A stretch of DNA of 64,000 bases from Cylicocyclus nassatus. Taxonomy: Eukaryota; Nematoda; Chromadorea; Rhabditida; Strongylidae. Below are positions 44,006 through 56,421 of the stretch, piece after piece. The notes beneath the pieces were generated by a model. It worked only from the letters and a program-made list of their open reading frames with translations, did not search any database and was not told the origin of the DNA. Position numbers and translations under genes: made by a program. The DNA lies in contig CATQJL010000112.1 of NCBI GenBank assembly GCA_958299035.1, forward strand, positions 15,290,880-15,354,879, in the 5' to 3' direction. Positions within the stretch are counted from its first letter, which is position 1. Each line of letters begins with the position of its first letter.

Positions 44006-44234
44006 TTGTTAATGTTGTGTCGTAGATCATTGTCGCGCACGCCATGCCGTCCTAGTGATCTCACGGTTCGCATACTCCACTGTCGGTTCTCATTTTTTTG
44101 TCACTCGCCACGATTTCTTTTAGTTGTTCCTTCTGTTGTTATTGTTGCCGATAAACGGCTGTTTTCTGGCTGTCTTTGGAGGGAATTGCGGTTTCTAACC
44201 GCATCATACTTTTTTGGACGTCGTGTGCCACTAA

Positions 44235-44510
44235 ATAGCTCAAGAATTAAGGCTTCTGAATTCATCCAGATAATGCCTTTCTTGGTTTCAATTACTGATT
44301 TCTTTCAGAAATCATAGAACAGATCGGATCCAAATGGAACATTTGACATTCTTGAACAGATGGTAGCATTTTAGTTCTTGTGTACGTCTGCACTTGAATG
44401 CGATCTCATACTTCAAAAAATAAATTCTAAACATACTTACAGCTCAATTTATTACCTGATTTGCAGGTAAAGAGCTTTTCTGTATGCGTGTAAATAAAAA
44501 TCACCGAAAT
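44235..44510. other. Short spacer before aminopeptidase 3' end
   Basis: No gene seen. Confidence 0.4.
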
Positions 44511-44512
44511 GT

Positions 44513-44518
44513 TTTATT
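44513..44518 (-). promoter_or_regulatory. Polyadenylation signal, aminopeptidase gene
   Basis: AATAAA on the minus strand, about 110 bases downstream of the aminopeptidase stop codon. Confidence 0.65.
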
Positions 44519-44628
44519 TGGAAAACAGAATAGCACAATCTATTGAAAATGCTTTAACGAATGCAGTGTAAGTATAGATCACATTCAAAAAATCACAGCA
44601 TATTAAATCATAAGAAGATTTGCCTAGT

Positions 44629-47600
44629 TCAAATATGAGCGCACTGTTTCTTCAACCATTCCACTTCTTTTGTTTTATTGGCTTTCTGTAGAAAATCACC
44701 CGTTGTTGCCAATACTGTGTCATGGTATGCATTGAGCCATTCAATCTGAAATGAGAAGTTCATGGAAAATTTTGGGAATTTGTGGGAAAAAAGAAAATGC
44801 TAATAGAATATTTTTTGCATTGACTCACCTCTTTGGCAGTGAGCATCGTCTTATCAATGAGACTAGTTTGTATCGGTACCAGAGTTAATGTTTTGAAACC
44901 AAGAAAATCTGCTCCAGATGGCACAGTCGCCTTCACAACCTACAAATTTTGGAACCTGAGGCGGTTACACAAGTGGATTTTGAACAAAAATCAAGAAAAT
45001 ATTGAATGGTAGCCCAAAAAAGAACAGTCTATGACACCCAGTTTCGTTTTACTTCTTTTGAGAGGAAAAACACAATGTCTGTTTCTCACCTCATAACAAT
45101 TTTCTATTCGTATGCCCCATTTTCCTTCAACATAGTAACCAGGTTCAATAGTTAATACCATTCCTTCCCTGACCCATGATTGACTTCCACCTGCAGCTTG
45201 TCGGTAACCGATTGTAGCTTAAAAGTCAGACAAAAACTCACACTGCTATACACTTCAAACACACACAGCCCTATCAAGTATCAAGAGTACTTACCCGGAC
45301 CTTCATGCACATTCAAAAAATGTCCAACACCATGGCCAGTTCCATGTCCAAAATCGAGTCCCTCTCGCCAAAATGGACTTCGTGCCAAAGTATCCAGACG
45401 AACACCTAAAAGAGGAGTTACTGACAGTGTGTGAAAAAATTATTGACAAGCCACTACTCAACCTGAAACTCCCTGTGGAAAAGTGGTGGTAGCCAGATTT
45501 ATGTGGCCTTTGAGAACAATTGTATTGTCATGGATAAATTCTTTGGGGATGGGTTTGTCTTTACTAATCCACACCGTGCGGGTTACGTCAGTAGTACCGT
45601 CCCTAGAAATTTCAAACTCAAAAAACGGAAAATAAAGGTTCATAAAAGGAAATACCTATAGTGGCTATAGCATCAAAGAAAAGAAAAAAAAGTAAGAAAA
45701 GAAAGGAGTACATACCTATAATGGGCACCAGAGTCTAGTAAGTAGACCTGATCAGCTGTCACCAGCCGTTTGCCTTCTTCGCCCGCACTGTGGTAGTGAG
45801 GTTTGGCTGCATGATCACCGGCTGCAGATATCGTCGAAAAGCTAAAGTTCATGTAAAAATGAATTAGAATTACGGTACATCTGAAAAAAAAATGGGAAAA
45901 GAATCGAAAATCCTTCAAAAGAAAACAGAAAAAGAGCGGTGGCTAGCTCAAAGATCGACCGGTATCCTCAACTGCTAAAAAAAGTAAAGTCCTCAGTCAT
46001 CTCACCTCAAATCCATATACTTATCTAATGTAGACCTCAAATGGTCAACCTTTGCAGCTGCCTCGATTTCGCTCATCGTATGTCCAGCAAGCAGATCTTC
46101 TTCTAGTTGCATCAAAAAGCTAACTAGTCCTGCACTATCACGAATCTACAAAAAAAAACTTCCTTAAATTGTTATATTTCAACAAAACAATTGGAACTTA
46201 CATGGCTGTGTCGCATGCCATTCAGCTCTACTGGATTTTTCACGCCTTTCATCACTTGGACTGGACTGGCGTCAATGACAGAGACGTGATCAAAAATGCT
46301 TCCAAAGAGGTAGTTTGTAGAAGTAGGCACGAAAACCTAGACTGGCTCTTACATGTGCTCATGGCTCACTTTTACATCAAGTTAACATCACCTACCCTAT
46401 GTTTTGCTTTGTTTTTCGCCTTTTGTTCATCATTCCATTTTGAGATAAAAGTATATGCATCATCATATGGATGTAAGGTAACCCGTTTTTCCTTGAGATA
46501 AGCTTGCGTCTGCAAAGCAATAATATGTTCAAGGCAGTGTTACTTTTAATCAAATCAAGTTGATACCTTCTCATCAGCTTTGTCCATAAATAGATGGACA
46601 TCTTCCGGAGTTACAAGTAGGTATGAGTAGGCTAAAGGATTGTGCTTGATATCAAACCCGCGAATGTTGAGCAACCCTAAAAATACATATAGTATTACTA
46701 TCATACAGATTTAGACCATAATATAAAGTGCTATTCACACATAATATCGTCTAATGCTGCAAGGATTATTGAACTGCACTTCTTTTTTGCAATTCTTTCG
46801 CGTAAATCCTTCAGTTTATCTTCGGTTTCACGACCATGCTCTTCAGCAGGCATGATGATTGCCTAAAGTCAAAGAAATTATTAAATCAGAGAACAGATAG
46901 TGTGAAGGAGATTGAACACTTACTCCTTTCGATTGAAGAGATGGTCGATTTTGCCAAAAGTCATCTATCAAATTTTGCCTAACAGGTGCGACATGAAGAC
47001 CCATGCCCTCCAACGTCCTCACTAACCTCTGACCTCCTTCTGCAACAAATTTCTCCATAAATCAACAAACAATGCATCTACATTAATAGCTTTTTACATT
47101 TACCAATTGTGTGAAGCGCCGGATCAATTCCGACCCAGTCTCCAGCATCAACATTCTCCGCTACGAAATCTTCTGGTGAAATGGAGTCAGGTAAACCCTG
47201 TTTGAGGAGAGTGAAAGGTGGCACCAATTCTTCGTTGGCCTGGAAATGAATCGCAGACAATAAACAGATTCATACATCTATAGTAGATCAATCAAACAGC
47301 AAAAAAAATGAAAATAGAGAAGAGAACCATATTCAAAATAAGAAGAAATCAACGCAAGTTTCCAAAAAATGTTTGTACCTGGATAAAATAACGTCCATCA
47401 GTCCACAAGACCGCCTTCTCATTCGTGACAGCTACGTAGGCATTAGAACCGGTGAAACCCGTTAGAAACTTCACGCGAAAGTCGTGATCAGCCAAGTATT
47501 CACTCTGAAATCGGCGGTTTTGTTACATATGCAGGAGACGAGACTGAAAAAAGCTACACATTATGATAACTATCAAGCTTTGATAGTGATAAGCTTGAAA

Positions 47601-48650
47601 ACCTGATGTGCATCAGTGCTTGGCAGAAGGTAAGCTTTTATTGGTGGTCCTTTTGTTACCGCTTTTACTTGCTTAGAACTAAATTGAGCACGCAATAAAT
47701 CGACTGTTCGGTCTGTTGTCTTTTTTGGAAGAGACCTGCAAGTTTTTTGCCTCATGATTGGGAATGTGATGATCAGCAGAAGAAAAAAATGGTTTTTTGC
47801 CTTCACAAAGTGCATATGCTCACCTCGAACTGACTAACAATATGACAAACACCTTATCGAAGAAGGCCCACATATTTCAAGGGAAAAATCAGTACAAAAG
47901 ACTTAGAGCAGCAGCTTAGAGCAGCAGTGATGCGAAAGCGTCTATGACATGTCGGTGTTGTTTTTGATGAATAATCGGAAACGTTTCAGCGCTTTTTGTG
48001 GCTGTGAGAAAATAGCAAAGTATAAAACAGCAAATTCCGAGACTAATAGCATCATCAGATGTCCCAGAAAGCTCTAAGTGCCCATAAAGTGTCGGAAAAA
48101 AAGAAGAGAGAACGATTCCTTAAACAGATATTACGCAATGATGACAAGCGAGTAAAACTACTGGCTCTACTATTTGGAAACCTAAATGTTGTTTATCAGC
48201 AAAAAAAAATCACAGAAAAACACTCCAAGCGAATGCCTCATAATCTCTCTATAATCTACTCCAATCTTATAATTATTGAACCATGAAACAAAAGATGTTG
48301 GAAAATGAGAGAATTACAGTCGCGTTACGAACGCAGACAAATGCAGAATTTGCGTCTATGCGGCGACGCGGTCCCTAGCCAGCGTACATATCTTCATCAA
48401 AAGTTACTATATCACTCTATTATAAACGTGTGTTACATCAACATTACATGAAATTAGATACAACATTCAACAACCACTTTGTCAACAAGGACAGCTAAGA
48501 ATCACGCCTCTTCACGCCCGCAAAAGTGCAGCATACCTGATGTGCATCGGTGCTTGGAAGCAGATAAGCTTTCAACGTTGGTCCTTTTGTCACAGCCTTT
48601 ACATGCTCGGAACTGAATCTAGCACGCAATTGATCGGCTGTGCTGGACAT
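44629..48650 (-). CDS. app-1: Cytosolic aminopeptidase P (Xaa-Pro aminopeptidase)
   Basis: Fifteen exons with consistent phases encode 615 residues: 48537-48650, 47379-47504, 47104-47239, 46924-47039, 46739-46862, 46567-46676, 46396-46509, 46202-46336, 46006-46145, 45716-45841, 45463-45602, 45295-45405, 45090-45217, 44829-44939 and 44629-44745. The length matches animal cytosolic aminopeptidase P (about 620). The N-terminal creatinase-like domains (for example [20 protein letters not shown]) precede a C-terminal pita-bread domain with all five metal ligands, D408 and D419 ([14 protein letters not shown]), H485 (GHGTGHGVG), E522 (TIEPGYY) and E536 (IRIEN). It binds Mn(II) and removes the N-terminal residue before proline. 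No signal peptide is seen on this form. An alternative first exon exists. Confidence 0.95.
47603..47815 (-). CDS. Duplicated alternative first exon of aminopeptidase P
   Basis: Located in intron 1, this open frame ends CAG|GT at 47603 in phase 0, the same phase as exon 1, so it could splice to exon 2. Its last 34 codons match exon 1 at 27 positions (for example KAVTKGP and [12 protein letters not shown]), while many silent sites differ. Upstream in frame, from ATG 47815, it adds a stretch with a hydrophobic core ([13 protein letters not shown]), resembling a signal or anchor sequence; an internal ATG at 47755 is another possible start. The donor (GTTTTC) is weaker than the GTATGC of exon 1. 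It may be an alternative N-terminus or a decaying duplicate. Confidence 0.6.
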
Positions 48651-48665
48651 GGCCCCCTTGAGAAA

Positions 48666-48680
48666 AAACCTGGAAAAAAA
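48666..48680 (-). promoter_or_regulatory. Candidate spliced-leader acceptor, aminopeptidase gene
   Basis: On the minus strand TTTTTTTCCAG ends at 48670, about 20 bases upstream of the ATG at 48650. The tract and short distance fit nematode trans-splicing. Confidence 0.55.
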
Positions 48681-48689
48681 TTTTTTTGC

Positions 48690-50175
48690 ACTGTACCGTA
48701 ATTATTAGCAGAATTTGAAAGAATACTCGGCATGAGTTGTATGAAAAACAATTCCAAATCTTTGAGATGTTTTTGTTTGACAAGATCAGTTGAATGACAG
48801 CAGAATCAGTCAACAAGAAGAAGATCGAAGGCTGCCTTAGCTGATGTATCTGTCACGTTACAAGAGGAACTAGACGGGGAAAACAAAGCAGATGTGAAAC
48901 CCGACCCGATGGATGAGCACGCAACAACGATGACGATGTGATTAACGAAAAGATCGCCGATCAAAATTTAGGCATAAACAAAAATTTTTGTGGAGTAGAT
49001 GAGATGTATTTTATCAAAATGAACTGAAGAATGGACGGATCACTGCAAGAGTAGGGCTATCGACTGTCGCGATAACCTAATCTAGAACACTGATAGCGAA
49101 TTTTTGCGCTCGAATTTTCTACAACAACATCGTAGTCTGAAATGTGCCCTTGTTTTCAAAAACAAAGCTGATTCCTGATACGTCTGCCCACATAGAGCTT
49201 TCAGTTATACTCCATGGTACAGTCGATTTCATGTCAAGGCTCCTGGTGTAATTGCACCATTTGTACATCTACACGACACGGAAGCAAAGGGCACATGATC
49301 CAGTGATTTTGATAATATAATGGTCTACAGGTTTGTAGTGGGCCCCACATAAAATCTGCCAACCAAATTTCAGCCAAATCTGTGATTTTTGCCTTACCAT
49401 AAACCCATATAACCACACAAAATGGCGCTTTTATGCGGAAAGAGTGCGAGACATGACCCAGCGTTCCACTGAGAGAATAAAACAGGCTAGATGAGCTATT
49501 AAAACTCAAAAGAAAAAGTTTCACATCAAAATCTACATACAATGCACAATAATTTGGACTAAAAGTAACAGAACTAAAGTATTTACCTTAAATGTGAGGG
49601 CTGACATATTCTCAAGCAAAATATCGCCATGTCTTTCGTGAGGCTACTCGTTCATTTCATGCGTGGCACAGAACAAAAGGCATCTATAAAAGAGGAAAAG
49701 TTGGAAAACTTTGATGGCTTTTCTAATTTAACAAGGATTGAATGCGAATCGAGTATTTACAGCATTGAAGATAAGGTTACTAGTATGCTTGGTGTTTTTA
49801 GCATGAACAAAACATCAAACCGATTAGAAGTTTGAACAATGAAAACGAATTTCATCCAACAATACTCCACCCGGCTGGTTGGACTTTATCGCGTCTCCCC
49901 CGTGCACCTTCTGCAAGCTGCAAATATTTCACTAGTAGTCTGCGTCTCTATTTTCTCGTCACAATTGGCAATGGCGGCTCCCATCGGGGCATTCAAGCTC
50001 CCCGTTGCCGTTTTCTCGTAATGTGTAAACCAAACAACCATCGATCCATATGTAAAGAATCACTGATCAACTATGTACTGCTTGTAGGCCTCACAGTAGT
50101 CATATATTTTATTTATGATGTTTTCTCAAACCCGCTTATCGTTATCGCGGATTAGTTGTGCATTTGAGCCTCGAA
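48690..50175. other. Divergent intergenic region, app-1 / unc-101
   Basis: About 1.5 kb between two genes that point away from each other. No open frame with motifs and no clear transposon end. It probably contains both promoters. A 'cttttcag' at about 50173-50180 could be the trans-splice acceptor of the unc-101-like gene. Confidence 0.45.
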
Positions 50176-50242
50176 CTTTTCAGCTTTCACGGGTTGCTGG
50201 ATTGGCATGAATTGAGGGTCCTTGTGCAATAATCTAGTGAGA

Positions 50243-53200
50243 ATGTCTTCTTCAGCTATTTTCATCCTCGATCTCAAAGGAAAGGTACGCAGTTGTCGGT
50301 TAAATTTTATCATATGTAGGGTTTTTCATGCTTATTTTTTCTTTTTATGTGTTTATTTATTCCAAAGTGAATGTATGGATATGCAGGCCAAATATATCTT
50401 TGACTTTCTTAGGTAGATCCACTTTGAGATTTTTGAACTTTTAAGAAGAGACAAGCAAAATTTGCGCAGCAATAGAAGCCCAGTTTCGTACAGAAATAGT
50501 ACTTTGGTAAAAAAAAAAACTTCAGCTTTGAAAACATTATGTCAAGTCCCTATGCGAAGCAGCGTCTCAAGTCTAAAGTAGCTCCATAACTTTGGGATGT
50601 ATATCTCAAGAGGCGCGATTTTTATTGCCAGATGGACACAAATTGATTTTTATTGCTTGTACCGTTCTAGAAGCCTTTCAAAATTCTGAGTAAATATAGA
50701 GAATCGTTGCATGAAATGTTCAACCTTACTAACTTGAAACGAATTCAAAACATAAATGTTGAGGTCAAAAACTTGCGAAGATGCAATCTATAGCAATTTA
50801 GTTAGCATCTGGGTCGGTTTTTTCAACGAAAGTGAGATTCGAGAAGTGGTACCTTTAGATAGCTGATAGCTATCTAGAAAAGCTAGAAAGCTTTGTCTGG
50901 TGCCCTCCAAGAGACTTGCAAAGCTCAGTGGGCTTTTAAATCAGTGACGTTTGAAGAAAGCGCGCCTCTTGACCATCTCCCATAATTTTGAACCGATTTT
51001 TCTGCGAGTTGTGGATGATAGTGCTTACATGTCCATGACGCGACCTTTTTTTCCCAATATTAGCTCCGGTTTTTACAGACCATCATCTCTCGTAACTATC
51101 GTGGCGATGTGGATATGGGCGTCATCGATCGCTTTCTTCCTCTGTTAATGGACCGCGAAGAGGATGGATTAGCATGCCCAGTGATCTCAAGTCAAGATGC
51201 TACTTTTGTCTATATCAAGCACAACAATATATACTGTAAGTAGCTATCTCTAATCACTGCCTTTGGAGCATCGCCAACCCTTTGAATATTTTTATTATTT
51301 TTCGATTTACGGAGTTCACTGCGAGCATATAATGTGGTTTGCCTCCTCTGTTTTTGCGCCATGGCGCAAGTTTTTGCTGCGCACATTTTTTTGTGTGGAT
51401 GCGCACAGAGATCGATCAGATCTCTAGAATATGCCCAAATGAAGGTGGATGGTTTATCGGTTGCAAAGCGTGCGCGAATTGGTTGAGGTTTCTCAGGAGC
51501 GTTGATGCAGCAGTCAATGCCAGTGCGCAACGCGCGCCACGCTCGCATGCGTTTCGCTCATATGAGCATCCGCCTTCATTCGGGACTAGACCATATGAGA
51601 TCTTGATGATTAAGCGAATTAACAAAGTTGTTTTTCTTTTCATATCAAATTGAAACGTCTGAAAGACGTAAGCTAAGATGAAATTCAGTCTTTAAGAAAT
51701 CAGAATATTTGTGCAAGGTAGCTTTTGCCAACTTTCTGGTCGCATTTCTCCTTTTTTAGCCTTTTTTGATGCACTGGTATAGTGATGCGGGTGGAGATAC
51801 AGCATCGCGTTTTTGCCTTCTTTATTTTTCTTATTCTGCCAGAAGGTGACCGCGCACTGCCATCACCGCGATCGCTGCATTATCTGCGTTAGGCCTAGGC
51901 AGAGTTCACGCAATTTTATCGTTCAAGCGATACCCCATTAGGACAACTGTTACGAGTTCATTGCATGCCGACCTACTTGCATTCCGGCTGTGATAGTTTT
52001 CCGACACGACTAATCGTGACCAACTATCACAGCCGAAATGCAAAGTGACTGACAGCAATGGACTCGTAACACTTGTCTTGTTGGAAGAATCGCGAGGCAT
52101 GAAATCGCATGAACTCTTTGGCCTTAGCCAATCAGCTATTAAACGATTACATTCACTGCAGTGTTCGAGTTCCAACAAAAAGTGTCAAGCTTTGAGCTGA
52201 GCTGGTTGTGGTATAGGATTTGTTATGATATGCCTTGCAACAGTTTGATACAGTGTGTACTATCCGCTGCAACCAATGCTTTTTCAGTGGTTTCGACATG
52301 TCGATCTAATGTAAACGTGACGTTGGTGCTGTCGTTCCTCTTCAAATGTGTTGAGGTGAGTATCGTTTTTGCGGCTCGTATGTATATATGTTTGCCGTAG
52401 TTGTTGAGAATTTGCCCGTAGCAAGAGGAACCATAGATCAAGTTTTACGCATATTTTCTTCAATGTACGTGTGACTTAGAACACTAAATTATCTGAGAGA
52501 ATCTGCATTATTTTGCAGGTTTTTACTGAATACTTCAAAGATGTTGAAGAAGAATCTGTACGGGATAATTTTGTTGTCATATATGAACTTCTCGACGAAA
52601 TGATGGATTTTGGTTTCCCTCAAACGACAGAGAGTCGAATTCTGCAAGAGTAAGTAGCACAGCTCGTTCTTGCCATTACACTCTATAATTTATACACTTT
52701 TTACCACCTTGGTTGTAGATTCATTACACAAGAGGGGCACAAACTTGAGGTTGCACCGCGGCCGCCAATGGCTGTTACAAATGCTGTCTCTTGGCGATCA
52801 GAGGGTATTAAGTACAGAAAGAACGAGGTGTTCCTCGATGTGATCGAGAGCGTCAATATGCTAGTGAGCGTTCTTTGATTTGCACGTATTCTTTTTTTAT
52901 GTATTTGATACGATTTTCTAGTATAGCTTGTGTTGTATGCGTTGCATTTCGTGTTGTATCACCATGACATTTTTTCTAAATTATTTCAGATTGTGAATAT
53001 TCTAGGCTAATGCAAATGGCACAGTCTTACAAAGTGAGATAGTTGGCTCAGTTAAAATGAGAGTGTACTTGACTGGAATGCCAGAGCTGCGACTTGGGCT
53101 CAATGACAAAGTGCTCTTCGAAGGAAGCGGACGTAAGTCTTGGTGGTTTAATATTTTTTTTCCATTATTCGAATTTCATCTTTATGAAAATTTGTTTTTT

Positions 53201-55800
53201 TTTTGGATTTTATTCGCAAATTATTACATTATATATATAAGTCAGGCGCCAGCATGTTACAGTGCCATTGTATTAGGTTTTTATGTAAATTCTTTCCAGT
53301 TGTTTGTGATCTTACGACTAATTTGTTTTTGAACATCTGCTGTAGAGCTTTCTCTAAGCTTGACCATCTTGACTGGCCATTGTCTGTCGAGTCTCTCAAT
53401 CTGATCTTTTTGTGCTGCAAGCTTTTTTCAGTCAGTAGTGTCTGATATGAATTCTTATCAAGAGTCTGTTATCTGTAAGATGTAACATTCAATTCTTCAT
53501 AAACTCAGCCGTGCGTATTCCCCGCTTCTATGCAAAAAGTTCATGTCGCAAATAGAAACGAATAGTTTCAGTACAGTCAGCGCATTGTGGGCAATGTTTA
53601 TCTAAACGCTTTTCCTCGAATACATACGGATAAAGCACGTTCAGTTGTCATTGATTACTGCATTCTGAACGAAAGTTTACGAGTTTACTCGTTGTTACAC
53701 CATAGCGACGTGACTCTTCTACTTTACGCATCTCTCCAACGCTCGCAATATTTTTGCATACTGCACATTCGCAGTAACTCTTACTAGTTCGAGTTCTTGC
53801 AGTATGTCGCAGGCTGCCTCTCCTCCTCAATTTTGCAATGCTCAGCTCTGCATTTGTATCGAAAAATGCCCTGAATCATGGGAGGCGTGCGAGATTTTCA
53901 TATTTTGAAGCTGAGCTCGTGTCTTTTTACATATTCTTTCCTCTCCATCTTCATCAAATTTTTGTGCTCTGAGAAGCATACAAAAAATGTTGAGCTTTTG
54001 AGAATATTTATGTTTTACTTTGATTACTTACTTTATTCTCATTTTCCACGGATTAACTTTTTCCAACTACCCTTGATCTTCTTAACCACCACATATGCGT
54101 AATTTTTTAGGCGGAAAGAGTAAATCGGTCGAGTTGGAAGATGTCAAGTTCCACCAATGCGTGCGACTATCACGTTTTGATAATGATCGTACTATCTCTT
54201 TCATTCCTCCAGATGGAGCCTTTGAGTTGATGAGCTACCGTCTCACGACCGTAGTGAAACCGCTGATCTGGATCGAAACAAATGTGGAAAGGCATTCACA
54301 TTCTCGAGTGGAGTTTATGATAAAGGTGGGATGATAGGACATTGCGCAATTTTTTTCTGCCTCATTTTGTGCTTGGGAATATCTGCGAGGATAGTGTATT
54401 GGTCATGTGAGTAAATTTACTGCTGTCGTTTTTCTGGAAAACCCGGGTGGGGAAGGGTAGGGTCATCTGTTCTTTAAAAAAAGCTCGCATGTTTTTTTTG
54501 AGTTGCATCATATGTAGCGTCTCACTGGTATACTTGCAGGCAAAATCTCAGTTCAAGCGTAGATCTACTGCAAACAATGTGGAAATAATCATCCCAGTTC
54601 CATCAGATGCCGATTCGCCAAAGTTTAAGACCAGCATTGGTGCTGTCCGCTATGCTCCTGAGCAGAGCGCATTCGTTTGGACAATCAAAAGCTTTCCAGG
54701 TTAGCTTGTCGTTATCTTCTGTAATTTCATTTTCGTGAAAGTTTTCATTTAGGAGGAAAGGAATACCTGCTGAGTGCACACTTTTCTCTCCCATCCGTCG
54801 TTGGTGAAGAAGTAGAAGGAAAACCTCCGATCAAAGTAAAATTTGAAATCCCGTACTTCACTACATCTGGGATACAGGTATGTCGGAGTAGCAGTTTTTG
54901 GCTCAGCATCTGTCTTCTTTGCAGTTTCATGTCCGTCTGGCTCTCGAATTTTTGTATCTTTGCTTGCACTTTCATCCTGCGTCATCCGGGATGAAAGTTT
55001 GTCACTCATCTTCTGCCTGAGCATACAAGTTCTGCGCCAGTGAAGCGTATGTGAAGGAAATCTTATTATCGGAGTAGCTGTCCCTTCACGCTAGCTCCTA
55101 GCAGCCATATAGTCTCATGAAAAAAATTAGAAAATATGAGAAAATCATCAAGTTTTGCATATTCTGATTTTATCATTGAAAAATTATTTGATAGCCGAGC
55201 TTCTGAAAAGTATTCAAAGAGCGCTTAAGGCCTTTATGTTATGCCATCCCCTTATTAGCAACCTTTGAGGGAGGGGGGAGGAATTCACCAGCTATCTCAG
55301 TCTGCAACGAAAACTCTTACTGTGAGGTTGTACTGTTTCTGTTTCATTGAAAGACTTGGCATGGCCATAATTGGAACCGCAATAATACTTCAAATTGGAA
55401 TTGAGTGCAAATGAATTTACTACTGTTGTTCATAACCGGTTTACTAGAGTTTCGGAAATATGTTTCATTTAAAATGTGCTCTCTTCTGTATTTGTTGTTT
55501 TGCATTTATAAAAGTTTGTGTAGTTCGCTTCTACATGCACTCCTTCCTATCCAAATGTTTGTGGTTTTCTGCAGCTATCTTTTTCATCTCTGTCATCTTT
55601 TTCCCGATGAACTGATTCTAATTTCTTTCTAATTTTAGCTGCATGTCTGCACAAGCCGACTAGTGGTTACATCGCTTTATCTCTTATGTAGGTATTTCCA
55701 GGTCCGCTATTTGAAAATCATCGAGAAAAGTGGTTATCAAGCTCTTCCATGGGTAAGATATATCACACAGAATGGTGAGTATCAAATGAGAATGAAATAA
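50243..55800 (+). CDS. unc-101: AP-1 clathrin adaptor mu chain
   Basis: Ten exons join in phase and encode 422 residues: 50243-50284, 51079-51235, 52288-52355, 52519-52649, 52719-52863, 53006-53132, 54111-54325, 54540-54699, 54753-54877 and 55702-55800. The N-terminal longin-type domain opens [14 protein letters not shown], and the mu-homology domain covers roughly residues 160-422 ([55 protein letters not shown]). F171, D173, W407 and R409 occupy the positions that bind YxxPhi sorting signals. The product is the cargo-binding subunit of AP-1 at the trans-Golgi network and endosomes. C. elegans has two AP-1 mu genes; length, ending and the mTERF neighbour favour unc-101 over apm-1. The stop codon overlaps an AATAAA. 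Introns hold MITEs but no other gene. Confidence 0.95.
51415..51605. repeat. MITE-like inverted repeat in unc-101 intron 2
   Basis: Left 'atgaaggtggatg' (about 51439-51451) pairs with right 'catccgccttcat' (about 51567-51579), and flanking 'gatctct' and 'agatct' strings also mirror. The interior is GC-rich and palindromic (gcgcgcc). The superfamily is not assignable. Confidence 0.5.
51946..52075. repeat. Foldback repeat in unc-101 intron 2
   Basis: The arms run from 'tgttacgagttcattgc' to 'gcaatggactcgtaaca', and 'ggctgtgatagtt' pairs with 'aactatcacagcc'. The loop is about 15-20 bases. It ends about 210 bases upstream of exon 3. Confidence 0.8.
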
Positions 55801-56421
55801 AGATACGAGCGACCCAAAAATCTTTTTTACCCATTTATTATTTATTTTCTTGATATTCTTTGCATGTTATTTTCGCATTTTCGTTGTTTTCTTTCCTTTT
55901 TACTTGTGATTCTCACTCTTGAGATTTATAATCGGTGCAAAATCTGTTGAGTTTGATATTGGCATAATTCTTCTTAGCATAATCAGGATCTGCTTTTGTC
56001 ATTACTTCTCCCTCATCCTTTTTTGTCGTTATCTGTTTGATTGTTCGTATGTGTTTTAATTCGATACAAGTCATGATTTGAAACAATCAAAATTGTTGAA
56101 TTGCTTTTATTGATAAGTACATGTTATTATCTTGCGATCTTACTCGATCATTACACGATGGTTGACTTTTTGTAGGGAACTTAATTATTTTCTCTGCTTA
56201 GAATATGCAGAGAACGAATTTCGAACTTCTTATCGCAGCTTGTACTCTTTGCTCTTGTTATTCTCTTCATTCTGATGCAATGGTTACGTTTCAAGTGCAC
56301 ATAAAGTTTTTGTTCAGATGAATTTTGGGAACTTTGAGTGTTGATCACTTTTGCAATGTTTCATGTGCAGTCGAACTGAATGAGTTGCTTTTACACACGT
56401 TCACCCCAAATTTGTTTTCAG
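55801..56421 (+). other. Intercistronic region, unc-101 to mTERF
   Basis: 621 bases between the stop of the AP-1 mu gene and the acceptor in front of the next start codon. It is T-rich with no open frame of note. It may contain the 3' end of the first gene and a spliced-leader addition region for the second. Confidence 0.55.
56413..56421 (+). promoter_or_regulatory. Candidate spliced-leader acceptor, mTERF gene
   Basis: TGTTTTCAG ends immediately before the ATG at 56422. A 3' splice site abutting a start codon, with no upstream exon in frame, is a strong sign of trans-splicing in nematodes. Confidence 0.65.

Larger units (their letters stand above)
41791..44230 (+). mobile_element. Decayed LTR-retrotransposon-like unit
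   Basis: A sequence starting TGTAGCGCCTAGGATCATAT occurs at 41791-41930 and again, nearly identical, at 43866-44005. Just before the second copy lies a purine-rich run (aggggaggacg), as expected of a polypurine tract in front of a 3' LTR. The downstream part of the second copy (to about 44230, with 'gccgataaacggc') appears only partly in the first (gaccgataaagcggcgg near 41960), so the 5' LTR seems to carry a deletion. No protease, reverse transcriptase or integrase is left. The right boundary is uncertain. Confidence 0.65.

Noticed and set aside
43934..44317. 127-codon plus-strand ORF
   Set aside because: Runs through the LTR-like repeat and its flank; no recognisable protein similarity.
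49629..49835. 68-codon plus-strand ORF upstream of unc-101
   Set aside because: No domain and no splice link to the unc-101 exons; probably chance frame in the divergent intergenic region.
55775..55800. A donor site (GTGAGT) at the end of the last unc-101 exon, implying an eleventh exon
   Set aside because: Reading straight through gives the expected C-terminal residues GEYQMRMK and a stop, giving exactly 422 residues.
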